Positions 50,706 through 62,556 of a stretch of DNA of 64,000 bases are shown in pieces. Both the position numbers and the translations under genes were made by a program. Position 1 is the first letter of the stretch; each line of letters opens with the position of its first letter. This DNA is from Tepidiforma sp. (lineage in GTDB: Bacteria; Chloroflexota; Dehalococcoidia; Tepidiformales; Tepidiformaceae), in NCBI RefSeq assembly GCF_026003995.1, contig NZ_BPIG01000004.1, forward strand, positions 62,001 to 126,000, written 5' to 3'. A model generated the notes under the pieces. That model saw nothing but the letters and a program-made list of their open reading frames with translations. It was not told the origin of the DNA and ran no database searches.

Positions 50706-52268
50706 TCAGGATTGGGTAAGGTCCCGGACGACGCGGGGGAGGCGATCGGCGATGTCGCCGGCGAGGAGGCCGGCGCGGCCGAGTTCCGGCTCGGCGGCCT
50801 CGGCGACCGCGGCGTGGAGGTAGACACCGAGGCGGGCGGCGGTGAAGGGGTCGGCCCCCTGCGCGAGGTAGCCGGCGATCATGCCGGCGAGGACGTCGCC
50901 GCTGCCGGCGGTCGCGAGGAGGGGGTTCGCGAACGGGCAGAGCGCGGCGCTGCCGCCCGGGGCCGCGACGACCGTATGGGCGCCCTTGAGGACGACGACG
51001 CAGCCGAAGCGGTCGGCGGCGGCGCGGGCCGCGCCGAGGCGGTCGCGCTGGACGTCCGGGATGGTCGTGCGGAGGAGGCGCGCCATCTCGCCGGGGTGGG
51101 GGGTGAGGATGGCGCGGGGGTGGAGCCGCTGCGGAGCGTCGTCCATGGCGGCGAGGGCGTTGAGGGCATCGGCGTCGACCACGACGCCGCCGGGGCAGTC
51201 GGCGGTATCGGGGAGGGCGGCCCAGGTGAAGGCGCGGGTCTCATCGGCGAGCGAGAGGCCGGGGCCGATGACGGCTGCGCGGGCGGCGGCCCACTCGGCG
51301 CGGAGCGAGAGCGCGGCTTCGGCGGCGAGGGTGCCGCCCGGCGCGGCGGGGAGGGGCAGCCAGGTCGCCTCGGGGAACGCCGGGGCGAGCCCGGCCGCGA
51401 GGTCTTCGGCCGCGGCGATGGTGACGAGGCCGGCGCCGGCCCGGTAGGCGCCGCGGGCGGCCAGCAGGACGGCCCCGCGGTAGCGGCTGGACCCGCCGAC
51501 GACGAGGACGCGGCCGAACGTACCCTTGTTGGCGTCGGCCGGGCGCGCCGGGAGGTGCTGGCGCACCCAGCGGGAGGTGATCAGTTCGAGCGAGACGGCC
51601 TCGAGCGCCTCTTTTGGGATGCCGATATCGATGACCTGGACGCGGCCGACGGCGTCGCTGCCGGGCGCCTGGTACATCCCCACCTTCGGCAGGCCGAAGG
51701 TGACCGTCATGTCGGGCACGACGAGGAGGGGGTCGACGGCGCCGGAGTCGCTGTCGAGGCCGGTGGGGAGGTCGACGGCGACGACCTTCGGCGGCTGGTA
51801 GGAGCTCGCGCGGACGCGGCCGAGCGCGGCGAGGGCGCGGCCGACCGGGCTGGCCGGGTCGAGCGGGAGGCGCTGGCCGATGCCGAGGAGGGCATCGATG
51901 ACGAGGTCGGCGGCTTCGAGCTGGGCCCGGAGCTGGCCGCCGCCGGGGTCATCGTCACCCATGAGGAGGGGGATTTCGCGGGCGCGGAGTTCTTCGAGGC
52001 GGGATTCGTCGCGGTGGCCGGCCGGGAAGTAGACGGCGACCTCGGCGCCCCAGTCGTAGAGGTGGCGGGCAGCGACGAGGCCATCGCCGCCGTTGTTGCC
52101 GGGGCCGGCGAGGACGAGGATGCGGCGGCCTTCGAGGGTGCCGAGGAGCATCCACGACTCCTGGGCGACGGCGAGGCCCGCTTCTTCCATGAGCTGGGCT
52201 TCGCTCGAGCCGGCGGCGATGGCCGCGGCTTCGAGCTGGCGCATTTCGGCGGCGGTGACGAGCTTCAT
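50706..52268 (-). CDS. nnr: Bifunctional NAD(P)HX epimerase/dehydratase
   Basis: Nnr repairs hydrated NAD(P)H. The 520-residue protein has the YjeF N-terminal epimerase domain (GPGNNGGDGLVAARHLYDWGAEV) and the C-terminal ribokinase-like dehydratase domain (VVLKGAHTVVAAPGG...NPLLATAGSGDVLAGMIAGYLAQG). It overlaps acpS by 4 nt; acpS-nnr is a common neighbourhood. Confidence 0.94.
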   Translation of the reverse strand: MKLVTAAEMRQLEAAAIAAGSSEAQLMEEAGLAVAQESWMLLGTLEGRRILVLAGPGNNGGDGLVAARHLYDWGAEVAVYFPAGHRDESRLEELRAREIPLLMGDDDPGGGQLRAQLEAADLVIDALLGIGQRLPLDPASPVGRALAALGRVRASSYQPPKVVAVDLPTGLDSDSGAVDPLLVVPDMTVTFGLPKVGMYQAPGSDAVGRVQVIDIGIPKEALEAVSLELITSRWVRQHLPARPADANKGTFGRVLVVGGSSRYRGAVLLAARGAYRAGAGLVTIAAAEDLAAGLAPAFPEATWLPLPAAPGGTLAAEAALSLRAEWAAARAAVIGPGLSLADETRAFTWAALPDTADCPGGVVVDADALNALAAMDDAPQRLHPRAILTPHPGEMARLLRTTIPDVQRDRLGAARAAADRFGCVVVLKGAHTVVAAPGGSAALCPFANPLLATAGSGDVLAGMIAGYLAQGADPFTAARLGVYLHAAVAEAAEPELGRAGLLAGDIADRLPRVVRDLTQS

Positions 52269-52735
52269 CGGAGGCCTTTCTCCCGGATGAGGCGGAGGGC
52301 GTTGTCGCCGCGCCGGGGGGTGTCTTCGGCTTCGGTGAGGGCGCGCTCGCCGACGACGGAGGCCATGGCGAGGTCGGCGAGGTGGGTCATGGAGATTTCG
52401 AGGCCGCGGAGTTCGATCTCCTCGGCGCGCTTCGCGCCGCGGCCGTAGAGGAAGACGAGCGGCTTGCCGCGGCGGTTGGGGAGGATTTCGATGTCCTTCC
52501 AGCCGACGCCGCGGATGCCGGTGCCGAGGGCCTTCATCACGGCCTCCTTGGCGGCGAAGCGGACAGCGAGTTCGGGGATGCGGCCGCGGCAGTGGGCGAT
52601 TTCGTCGGGGGTGTAGACGCGGTTGAGGAAGCGGTCGCCGTGGCGGCGGATGACGTCGGCGATGCGGTGGGTTTCGATGACATCGATGCCGTGGGCGAAC
52701 TTGCGCGGGCGCGGCGGCGTGGCGTCGTCGGGCAT
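52265..52735 (-). CDS. acpS: Holo-acyl-carrier-protein synthase
   Basis: AcpS attaches 4'-phosphopantetheine to acyl carrier protein. The 156-residue protein has HGIDVIETHRIADVIRRHGDRFLNRVYTPDEI with the metal-binding Asp, the RFAAKEAVMKALGTGIRGVGWKDIEI signature and the SMTHLADLAMA tail. A C-terminal Arg/Glu-rich extension of about 30 residues exceeds the usual length. It starts the leftward cluster; a TACGAT box about 50 nt upstream is a candidate -10. Confidence 0.93.
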   Translation of the reverse strand: MPDDATPPRPRKFAHGIDVIETHRIADVIRRHGDRFLNRVYTPDEIAHCRGRIPELAVRFAAKEAVMKALGTGIRGVGWKDIEILPNRRGKPLVFLYGRGAKRAEEIELRGLEISMTHLADLAMASVVGERALTEAEDTPRRGDNALRLIREKGLR

Positions 52736-52859
52736 GGGAACCAGCCTGTTCGTGCAGGGTGGGTGAACTCGTGCTGCGCGGATCGTACGCGAGGGCGGCC
52801 GTTCGCGCGTGGCCGGCGCGGCTTTGGCCCGGAGGGAGGTTCCCGGCTACGCTACGCGC

Positions 52860-53750
52860 ATGCCGGCGAAGCTGATCGATGGGGCGGCGATAGCCGCGGA
52901 GATCCGCGCGGAGGTCGCGCGCGAAGCGGCGGACCTGCGCGCCGCGGGGGTGACCCCGGGGCTGGCGGCCGTCATCGTGGGGGACAACGCCGCGTCCATC
53001 AGTTATGTCTCAATGAAGACGAAGGCGTGCGCCGAGGCAGGCATCTTTTCGGAGACGTTCCGGCTGCCGGCATCGGCCACTGAGGCGGAGGTCATCGCGC
53101 TCATCCGGCAGCTGAACGCGGACGGGCGCTTCCACGCGATCCTGCCCCAGCTGCCGCTGCCGCCGCAGGTGAACGAGCTGCGCCTCATCGACGCGATGGA
53201 CCCGGCGAAGGACGCCGACGGCCTCCACCCGGTGAACCTCGGCAAGCTCCTGCGGGGCGAGCTCGATGGCGCGATCCCGTGCACGCCCCACGGGGTGGTG
53301 GAGCTGCTGCTGCGCACGGGGAACGACCCGGCGGGGAAGCACGTGGTGGTCGTGGGCCGGAGCACGCTGGTGGGGCGGCCGCTGGCGGTGCTGCTTTCGA
53401 ACAAGGCGCGGGGCGGCAACGCGACGGTGACGATCTGCCACACCGCGACGCCCGACCTCGCCGAGCACACGCGGCGGGCCGACATCGTCGTGATGGCCGC
53501 TGGCCGCGCGGGGACGCTGACGAAGGAGATGGTGAAGCCGGGCGCGGTGGTCATCGACGTGGGGGTGAACCGGGTCGATGCGCCGGACCGGCCGAGCGGC
53601 TACCGGCTGGTCGGCGATGCGGCGCTGGACGTGCGGGAGGTGGCGAGCCAGGTGACGCCGTACACGGGCGGGGTGGGGCCGATGACGGTGGCGATGCTGC
53701 TGGTGAACACGGTGCGGGCCGCCCGGCGGGCGCTGGAGGGGCGGGCGTGA
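52860..53750 (+). CDS. folD: Methylenetetrahydrofolate dehydrogenase/cyclohydrolase
   Basis: FolD interconverts methylene-, methenyl- and formyl-tetrahydrofolate. The 296-residue protein has LAAVIVGDNAASISYVSMKTKACAEAG with the catalytic Lys, AILPQLPLPPQV, PCTPHGVVELLL, the NADP motif VVVGRSTLVGRPLAVLL and VIDVGVNR, and the C-terminal VTPYTGGVGPMTVAMLLVNTV. The ATG lies 6 nt after TACGCT (52848-52853) with no Shine-Dalgarno sequence, suggesting a leaderless transcript. It overlaps the ybaK-like gene by 4 nt. Confidence 0.95.
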   Translation: MPAKLIDGAAIAAEIRAEVAREAADLRAAGVTPGLAAVIVGDNAASISYVSMKTKACAEAGIFSETFRLPASATEAEVIALIRQLNADGRFHAILPQLPLPPQVNELRLIDAMDPAKDADGLHPVNLGKLLRGELDGAIPCTPHGVVELLLRTGNDPAGKHVVVVGRSTLVGRPLAVLLSNKARGGNATVTICHTATPDLAEHTRRADIVVMAAGRAGTLTKEMVKPGAVVIDVGVNRVDAPDRPSGYRLVGDAALDVREVASQVTPYTGGVGPMTVAMLLVNTVRAARRALEGRA

Positions 53751-54226
53751 CACCGCCCGAGCGGGTGGCCGCGGCGCTGCGCGCGCTCGGGCTGCCCGGC
53801 GAGGTGCGGGTCTTCGAGGCGAGCACGGCGACGGCGGAGGAGGCCGCGGCGGCAGTCGGCTGCGAGGTCGGTCAGATCGTGAAGACGCTGTTCTTCCTCG
53901 CCGAGGGGCGGCCGACGATGGTGCTGGCGGCCGGGGACCGGCAGGTCGACACCGCGGCGCTCGCGCAAATCCTCGGGGTCGGACGGAAGCGCCTGAAGAT
54001 GGGTTCACCGGACGAAGTGCGGGCGCACACCGGCTACGAGGTGGGGGGCGTCGCGCCGGTCGGCTGGCCGGCCCGGGCGGATGTGGTGGTCGACGATTCG
54101 CTGCGGCGGTTCGCGACCGTGTGGGCGGCGGCCGGCGCGCCGAACGCGGTCTTCGAGGCCGACATCGAACGGCTCGTCGAAGCGATCGGCGGGCAGTGGG
54201 CGGGCATCAGCAGGGAGCGCGAATGA
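53747..54226 (+). CDS. YbaK/EbsC-family aminoacyl-tRNA deacylase
   Basis: This 159-residue protein clears mischarged tRNA (for example Cys-tRNAPro). It has the family features: the N-terminal ERVAAALRALGLPGEVRVFE, VGCEVGQIVKTLFFLAEGRPTMVLAAGDRQVDTAALAQILG with the conserved Lys, and GYEVGGVAPVGWPARADVVVDDSL near the C-terminus. The GTG overlaps the folD stop, and its own stop overlaps the ATG of the ubiA-like gene. The exact tRNA is not determined. Confidence 0.88.
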   Translation: MTPPERVAAALRALGLPGEVRVFEASTATAEEAAAAVGCEVGQIVKTLFFLAEGRPTMVLAAGDRQVDTAALAQILGVGRKRLKMGSPDEVRAHTGYEVGGVAPVGWPARADVVVDDSLRRFATVWAAAGAPNAVFEADIERLVEAIGGQWAGISRERE

Positions 54227-55152
54227 GCGCGGCCGCACCGGGCGAACGGGCCGGGGGCCTCGTGCCGCCGCTGCTCATGGCGATGCGGCCGTACCAGTGG
54301 CCGAAGAACGTCGTGGTGTTCGCCGCGTTCGTGTTCAGCGCGGGGGAGGCGTGGACGCCGGGCGACCCGGATAGCTGGTGGCCGCTGCTCTGGCGGTCGC
54401 TGGTGCTGTTCGGGCTGTGGTGCCTCGCTGCTTCGGCGACGTACCTGCTGAACGACGTGCGCGACCGGGAAGCGGACCGGCTCCACCCGCGGAAGCGGCT
54501 GCGGCCGATCGCGAGCGGGCGGCTGCGCACGGGGACGGCGCTGGGGGCGGCGGCGGTGCTGGCGGTCGTGAGCATCCCGGCGGCGATCGTGCTCGACCGG
54601 GTGGCGGGGCTGGTGCTGGCGGGGTACGTCGTCCTGATGGCGCTGTATTCGCTCGAGCTGAAGCGGGTCGCCATCCTCGACATCCTGCTGCTGGGGGCCG
54701 GCGTCGTCGGGCGGGCGGTGAGCGGTGCGGCGGCGATCGAAGTCGACATCAGCCCGTGGCTGTACGTGTGCTCGAGCTTCGCGGCGTTCTTCGTCGCCAC
54801 GACGAAGCGGTGGGCCGAATTCCGGCAGCTCGGCCCGGAGGCGGCGAAGCACCGGCCGTCGCTGGCGGCGTACAACGCGGAGGTGCTCGAGCTGATGCTG
54901 GGCGTGAGCGCGGCGGGGGCGCTGCTGAGCTACTCGCTCTACACGATCGAGTCGGCACGGGTGCCGGCCGACGGGTCGATGGCGCTGACGATCCCGTTCG
55001 TCGCGTTCGGGCTGTTCCGGTTCCTGCTGCTGATGAGCGGGCCGCGGCAGGCGGAGGCGCCGGACCGGGTGCTGTTCACGGACCCGCAGGTGCTGCTCGC
55101 GGTGGCGGGGTTCACGGCGACGGCGCTCGCGGTGCTGGTGGCGCACCGGTAG
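54223..55152 (+). CDS. UbiA-family prenyltransferase, decaprenyl-phosphate phosphoribosyltransferase-like
   Basis: This 309-residue membrane enzyme has about eight helices. It carries MAMRPYQWPKNVVVFAAFVFSAG at the N-terminus, the first Asp-rich motif NDVRDREADRLHPRKRLRPIASGRL, and RWAEFRQLG...HRPSLAAYNAEVLE in the second half. The MRPYQWPKN start and the KHRPSL region resemble DPPR synthase (UbiA), which makes decaprenyl-phosphoribose for arabinan-type polymers; other UbiA roles are possible. It overlaps the previous gene by 4 nt. Confidence 0.85.
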   Translation: MSAAAPGERAGGLVPPLLMAMRPYQWPKNVVVFAAFVFSAGEAWTPGDPDSWWPLLWRSLVLFGLWCLAASATYLLNDVRDREADRLHPRKRLRPIASGRLRTGTALGAAAVLAVVSIPAAIVLDRVAGLVLAGYVVLMALYSLELKRVAILDILLLGAGVVGRAVSGAAAIEVDISPWLYVCSSFAAFFVATTKRWAEFRQLGPEAAKHRPSLAAYNAEVLELMLGVSAAGALLSYSLYTIESARVPADGSMALTIPFVAFGLFRFLLLMSGPRQAEAPDRVLFTDPQVLLAVAGFTATALAVLVAHR

Positions 55153-55168
55153 GATCGGCGTGACGCCG

Positions 55169-55549
55169 ATGGCCGGGTATTCCGAGCTGGTTCGCGATCA
55201 TTTCGAGCGCCCGCGGAACGCCGGGGTGCTGGAGGACGCTGACGGCGAGGGCGAGCGTTCGAACCCGGTCTGCGGCGACCGGATGCGGGTGATGATCCGG
55301 GTGGCCGACGGGCGCATCGCGGCGGTGCGGTGGCAGACGCGGGGCTGCCCGGCGGCGATCGCGACGAGTTCGTTCGCGAGCGAGCTGGTGACGGGGTGGA
55401 CGCTGGAGGCAGTTCGGGGGCTGACGCGGGAGGCGATCGCGGAGGCGATGGGCGGGCTGCCGCGGGACAAGGTGCACTGCAGCGTGCTGGCGGCTGACGC
55501 ACTCAAGGCGGCCATCGCGGACTACGAGGCGAAGCTGGCGAAGCGGTAG
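55169..55549 (+). CDS. IscU/NifU-N-like iron-sulfur scaffold protein
   Basis: This 126-residue scaffold has the three ligand cysteines: Cys35 in NPVCGD with Asp37, Cys60 in RGCPAAIATSS, and Cys104 in DKVHCSVLAADALKAAI. The N-terminus MAGYSELVRDHFERPRNAG is typical of IscU. I chose the ATG at 55169; a GTG at 55160 is the alternative. It ends the folD-ybaK-ubiA run and would assemble clusters for the many Fe-S proteins encoded nearby. Confidence 0.88.
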   Translation: MAGYSELVRDHFERPRNAGVLEDADGEGERSNPVCGDRMRVMIRVADGRIAAVRWQTRGCPAAIATSSFASELVTGWTLEAVRGLTREAIAEAMGGLPRDKVHCSVLAADALKAAIADYEAKLAKR

Positions 55550-55681
55550 CGAGCGGCATCGGGGAATTCCCGGAAGTCCCGGATCGTTCCGGCGGTTCCA
55601 CGCGCCGTCCACCGGATGGTTCCCCTTTCCGGCCGAACTTCCAACCGGGCCCACCAGGCATCCGCGGGCCCGGGGGATGAC

Positions 55682-56848
<1,167 letters not shown>

Positions 56849-56852
56849 GGGG

Positions 56853-58225
56853 TCACCGGCCGGAGACGGTCATCTCGCGGATGCGGATGGTGGGGGCAGC
56901 GGCAGCGCCGAACCAGGCGAGGTCGCTGCCCACCGCATCGATGTCGGCGAGCATCTGCGCGAGGTTCCCGGAAACGTTGACCTCGGAGACGGGGTAGGCG
57001 AGCTGGCCGTCTTCGATCCAGAAGCCGGCCGCGCCGCGGGAGTAGTCGCCGGTGGCCGGGTTGAAGCCGGCGCCCATGAGGGCAGTGACGTAGAGCCCCT
57101 GCGGGATGCCGCGGAGGATATCGGCCGGGTCGAGGCTGCCGGGTTCGAGGACGAGGTTGGAGGAGGACGGCGCGGGCGCGGATTCGAGGCCGCGCGCGGC
57201 GCTGCCGGTGGTGGCCCGGCCGAGGCGGCGGGCGGTGTAGCAATCGAAGAGGAAGCCTTCGAAGCGGCCGGCCTGGACGAGCACGTTGCGCCGGGCGGCG
57301 ACGCCTTCGCCGTCGAACGGGCGGGTGCCGAAACGGCCGGGCAGGAGCGGGTCATCGACGATGGTGACGAGGGGCGAGGCGAGTGCCTGGCCTTCGCGGC
57401 CGGCGAGGAAGGTGGCGCCGCGGTAGAGGGCATCGCCGGTGGCGCAGGCGGCCAGGTGGCCGAGGAGCGAGACGGCCATCATCGGCTCGAACACGACCGG
57501 GACGCGGGCGGTGGCCGGCTTCCGGGCGCCAAGCTGGTCGACGGCGCGGCGGGCAGCGATGCGGCCGACCTCCGCGGGGTCGCCGAGGCGGGAGAGGGAG
57601 CGCTCAGCGGAGAACCAGTAGCCGGGGCGCTTCTTGCCCTCGGCGTCGTCGGCGATCGCCTCGGCGACGAGCGAGATGGAGGTGGCCGGGTAGCTGCCTT
57701 CGAAGCCGAGGGAGTTGACGAGCGCGACCTCGCCGACGCGGGTCGAGAGGGTGGCGCCGTCGGTGTTGGTGATGCGGCGGTCGGCGGCGAGGGCCGCGGC
57801 CTCGCATTCGCGCGCGAGGCGGATCTTCTCGTCAGGGGAAAGCGCTTCGATGCGTTCGTCGTAGAGGCCGAGGGCCGCGGCATCCCGCGCGCTGCCGAAG
57901 AGCGCCGGGTCGGGCAGGCCGGCGTATTCGTCCGGGGCGCTGATGGCGGCCAGCTCGACGGTCTCGGCGGCGAAGCGCTCGAGGGCATCGGGCGCGAGGT
58001 CGGAGGTTGCGCAGATGGCGGTCCGGCCGCCCTGGATGACGCGGAGGCCGAGGCCAATGGAGCCGGCTTCGATGAGCTTTTCGATGTCGCCGAGACGGAC
58101 GGTGACGGTGCTTTCGCTGCCGGCGACGACGATGGCGTCGCACTGCTCGGCGCCGGCGCGGCGGGCGAGCTGGACGGCGCGGCGCGCAATGTCGAGCGCG
58201 GAGACGCCCTCGGCGGCGCGGGCGG

Positions 58226-58229
<4 letters not shown>
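56853..58229 (-). CDS. pmbA: TldE/PmbA-family metalloprotease subunit
   Basis: This 458-residue partner of TldD lacks the HExxH motif, as TldE/PmbA proteins do. It has VIQGGRTAICATSDLAPDALERFA near residue 65, the GVAARRNVLVQAGRFEGFLFDCYTARRLG region and the C-terminal NVSGNLAQMLADIDAVGSDL. TldD/TldE form a metalloprotease that processes peptides such as microcins or acts on damaged proteins. The start overlaps the TldD stop by 4 nt, so they are one operon. Confidence 0.92.
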
Positions 58230-59671
<1,442 letters not shown>

Positions 59672-59734
59672 GACGGGTCGGCTCCTGTGACGGTGATCCG
59701 ATCGTAACAGGCCGGGGGCGGGGGGACGGGAAGG

Positions 59735-61066
59735 GTGGAGCGTTGGCCGGTGATTGTGCAGGATCGAACGACAGGGCGCCCCTGCGCCCGGAGCTTTCGC
59801 TTGTCCTCCGGTGCTGTCCCTGCGGCCGAACGGAGCCCCCGGGCGGGGGGGCTGACTGCGCCCGGCCGGCCGCTGGCCTCGCTGCGGCACCGCGATTTCC
59901 GGGTCCTGCTCTTCTCGACGATGGCGCTGCAGGTCGGCTCGTGGGTGCAGACCATCGGGCAGGGCTGGCTGGTGGTGAACGACCTCGGCGGCTCAGCGAC
60001 GAACCTCGCGGTGGTGGCGCTGCTGCGGGGGGCGTTCCTCGTGCTGGTGTCGCCGTTCGGCGGGGTATTCGCGGCGCGGTACGAGCGGCGGAGCCTGCTC
60101 ATGGTGTACACGGCGGTGAGCGCGGCGATCGCCGTGCTGCTGGCGGTGCTGGTGGGCACGGGGCACATCGAGTTGTGGATGGTGTACCTGCTGGCGGCGC
60201 TGGCGGGCATCGTGGAGGCGCTGGCCGGGCCGATCCGGAGCCTGCTGGTGTTCGACACCGTGGGGCCGGAGGAGATGACGAACGCCGTGGCGCTGAACGC
60301 GCTGGGCGGCAACGCGATGCGGGTCATCGGGCCGGCGATCGGCGGGGCGCTCATCGGGCTCATCGGCACGCAGGGGACGTTCGAGGTGCAGGCGGGCTGC
60401 CTCGTCGTCTCGCTGGTGCTGACGGCCCGGCTGCCGCGGTTCGAGCCGGAGCTCGCCGAGGCGAAGGAGAACGCGTTCGTCAGCGTCGGGCGGGGGCTGG
60501 CGTACGTGATGCGCGACCGGCGGATGACGCTCATCGTGGGGATGGCGGTGCTGCCGAGCGTGCTCGTCTACCCGTACGTGAGCTTCCTGCCGGTGTTCGC
60601 GAAGGACGTGCTGCACGAGGGCGCGGAGGCGTACGGCTTCCTCGCGGGGGCGGTGGGGCTCGGGTCGCTGGCGGGCGGCGCGATCGTGGCGGCGACGTCG
60701 AACCGGCCGCGGCTGGGCCCGGCGATGATGTGGACCTGCCTGTTCTACTGTCTTTCGGTGGCCTCGTTCACCTTCGCGCGGCACCTGTGGCTGGCGGTCG
60801 GGGCGCTGGTGGTGGCGGGGGTGTTCCACAGCATCTACGCGGCGTTCAATGCGTCGCTGATGCAGATGAAGGCGGCGCCGGAGTTCCGCTCGCGGGTGGT
60901 GGCGCTCCAGACGATGACGTGGGGGCTGACGCCGTTCGCGGGGCTGCTGATGGGCGCGATGATCGACCGGTGGGGCGCGCCGCACACGGTGCTGGCGTGG
61001 ATGCTGACCGCGGCGGCGCTCACGCTCGCGCTCGCGGTCGGGAGCCGGGAGCTGCGGAGGGTATAG
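59735..61066 (+). CDS. MFS transporter of the EntS/MFS_3 type
   Basis: This 443-residue, 12-helix transporter starts with an Arg-rich tail, then LASLRHRDFRVLLFSTMALQVGSWVQTIGQGWLVVNDL and FGGVFAARYERRSLLMVYTAVS. These are characteristic of MFS_3 efflux proteins (enterobactin-exporter-like). The substrate is not determined. The N-terminal 40 residues are uncertain because several GTG codons follow the one at 59735. It is divergent from tldD and 4 nt before the exonuclease gene. Confidence 0.85.
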   Translation: MERWPVIVQDRTTGRPCARSFRLSSGAVPAAERSPRAGGLTAPGRPLASLRHRDFRVLLFSTMALQVGSWVQTIGQGWLVVNDLGGSATNLAVVALLRGAFLVLVSPFGGVFAARYERRSLLMVYTAVSAAIAVLLAVLVGTGHIELWMVYLLAALAGIVEALAGPIRSLLVFDTVGPEEMTNAVALNALGGNAMRVIGPAIGGALIGLIGTQGTFEVQAGCLVVSLVLTARLPRFEPELAEAKENAFVSVGRGLAYVMRDRRMTLIVGMAVLPSVLVYPYVSFLPVFAKDVLHEGAEAYGFLAGAVGLGSLAGGAIVAATSNRPRLGPAMMWTCLFYCLSVASFTFARHLWLAVGALVVAGVFHSIYAAFNASLMQMKAAPEFRSRVVALQTMTWGLTPFAGLLMGAMIDRWGAPHTVLAWMLTAAALTLALAVGSRELRRV

Positions 61067-61070
61067 GGCG

Positions 61071-61727
61071 GTGGAGGCGCTGCATTCGCTGCTGGCGATG
61101 GGTCTGCGGCGGCTGGACCCGGAGGGCCGGCCGACGGGCGAGCCGGGCGAGCTGGCGGACCTCGCCGGGGCGGGGGCCCTGTTCGTGGTCGACCTCGAGA
61201 TGTCCGGGCCGAACCCGCAAATTCACGAAATCCTCGACATCGGCGGCGTGCGGGCGGCGCTGGCGCCGGGCCTGCCAGAGGAGGAGGCGTGGAGCGCGCG
61301 GGTGCGGCCGAAGCGAATCGGGAATGCGGTGCCGGCGGCGCTGAAGGTCGTGGGGTATTCGCCAAAGGCGTGGAAGACGGCGCTCGACCTCGAGGCCGCG
61401 ATGGACCGGTTCGCGACGACGGGGCGGGATGCGATCGTCACCGGGTGGGGGATGGCGCAGGACCTCGCGTTCCTCGCGGAGGCGTTCCGGCAGCTGGGCG
61501 AGCCGTGGCCGTTCGCCGAGCTGGCGATCGACGTGCAGGCGATCGCGCGGGCGCTGCTGAAGGGGAACGGCGAGGTGGACCGGTTCAACCTGGGGCACGT
61601 GGCGGACCGGCTCGGGATCGGGCGGATGGGGGAGCACGGGGCGCTGGCGGACGCGTACGCGACGTACGACGTGCTGGTGAAGCTGGTGGAACGGGTCGCC
61701 CGGCTGACGGCCGAGAGGGAACGCTAA
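61071..61727 (+). CDS. DEDD-type 3'-5' exonuclease
   Basis: This 218-residue protein has the three exonuclease motifs of the DnaQ/oligoribonuclease superfamily: ExoI VVDLEMSGPNP with D-x-E, ExoII TGWGMAQDLAFLAEAF with Asp, and ExoIII HGALADAYATYDV with His/Asp. It may degrade short RNA or DNA oligonucleotides. Its N-terminal 35 residues are an unrelated helical extension. The GTG at 61071 follows GGGCG. The gene converges with the next one by 4 nt. Confidence 0.85.
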   Translation: MEALHSLLAMGLRRLDPEGRPTGEPGELADLAGAGALFVVDLEMSGPNPQIHEILDIGGVRAALAPGLPEEEAWSARVRPKRIGNAVPAALKVVGYSPKAWKTALDLEAAMDRFATTGRDAIVTGWGMAQDLAFLAEAFRQLGEPWPFAELAIDVQAIARALLKGNGEVDRFNLGHVADRLGIGRMGEHGALADAYATYDVLVKLVERVARLTAERER

Positions 61728-62518
61728 GGCCTGCTGGCGTCCGCGAGCCCTGCCGCGAAGTCCGCCTCCTGCTGCCGGAGCTCGGGCGAGGCGTAGCGGA
61801 TGGTGTATCTGCCGATGCCGTTGTGCTCGTCGTAGCGGATCACCTCGAGCGGGGGCGTCGAGAACGTGGCCTGAGCGATCCCGAGGATGGTCCCGTCCGG
61901 AGCGATGTGAACCTGGAGGCGTGCAACCCGGTTCTCGGGGCGGGAGGCCTGCACAGGCCCGCCGGGGACGTCGAACGGGTCGCGCGGTTCGATCCCGAGG
62001 ATCGCCAGCGTGGTGCCATCCGCCATAGTGGCGAGGAGGTCGAGCCGCGGCACCGGGCCTGCCAGGAGGTACTCGACCGCCCTGCGAGCATCGGCTTCAT
62101 CAGCCCAGAAGCCGTTCGGCCGCCGGTCGAGCGTCACCTTTCGGATGACGGTGCCGGGGGCCACGCCGAGGCGCGTGCAGTCTGTTTCGCCGCGCACCAT
62201 GATCGTTTCGCAGGCGACCGACAGGGTGCGAAGGCGGGAGAGCGTCGCTGCCGGGTCGCCGCGGAGGAGCCCATCGAGGGCAGAAGCCGCCGCAGGAGCT
62301 TCCTGCTGCAGCCGGGAAAGCGCCCCAACGGGGTCAGCGGGGACTCCGGAGAGAAGGCCGGGCGTAGGCGTCGGGGCTGCAGACACCGGCGGCTGCTCGC
62401 TGCTGCCGCTCCTCGCGTTCCAGAGGAGCGCGCCGGCGGCGATGATGACCGCGGCGAGTGCGGCTGCCGTCAGCGCAAGCTGCCGGGGGTGCCTCCACGA
62501 GATGTTCGATGAAGCCAT
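61724..62518 (-). CDS. Membrane-anchored hypothetical protein
   Basis: This 264-residue protein has one N-terminal transmembrane anchor (about residues 12-34: LALTAAALAAVIIAAGALLW) and a Pro/Ala/Thr-rich stretch, then an extracytoplasmic domain of unknown type with a likely disulfide pair (CETIMVRGETDCTRLG) and a C-terminal beta-rich section (VARLQVHIAPDGTILGIAQATF). I do not recognise it. The ATG at 62518 follows AAAGGAA. It sits in a small region of lower-GC, poorly conserved genes ahead of the riboflavin genes. Confidence 0.65.
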   Translation of the reverse strand: MASSNISWRHPRQLALTAAALAAVIIAAGALLWNARSGSSEQPPVSAAPTPTPGLLSGVPADPVGALSRLQQEAPAAASALDGLLRGDPAATLSRLRTLSVACETIMVRGETDCTRLGVAPGTVIRKVTLDRRPNGFWADEADARRAVEYLLAGPVPRLDLLATMADGTTLAILGIEPRDPFDVPGGPVQASRPENRVARLQVHIAPDGTILGIAQATFSTPPLEVIRYDEHNGIGRYTIRYASPELRQQEADFAAGLADASRP

Positions 62519-62556
62519 GGCGCGGTTCCTTTCGCCGGGCGCCACTGCCCGGCCGC

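Noticed and set aside
55150..55155. TAGGAT as a promoter before the IscU-like gene
   Set aside because: Its TAG is the stop codon of the ubiA-like gene, no -35 is visible, and the genes run as one tight cluster, so it is probably a coincidence.
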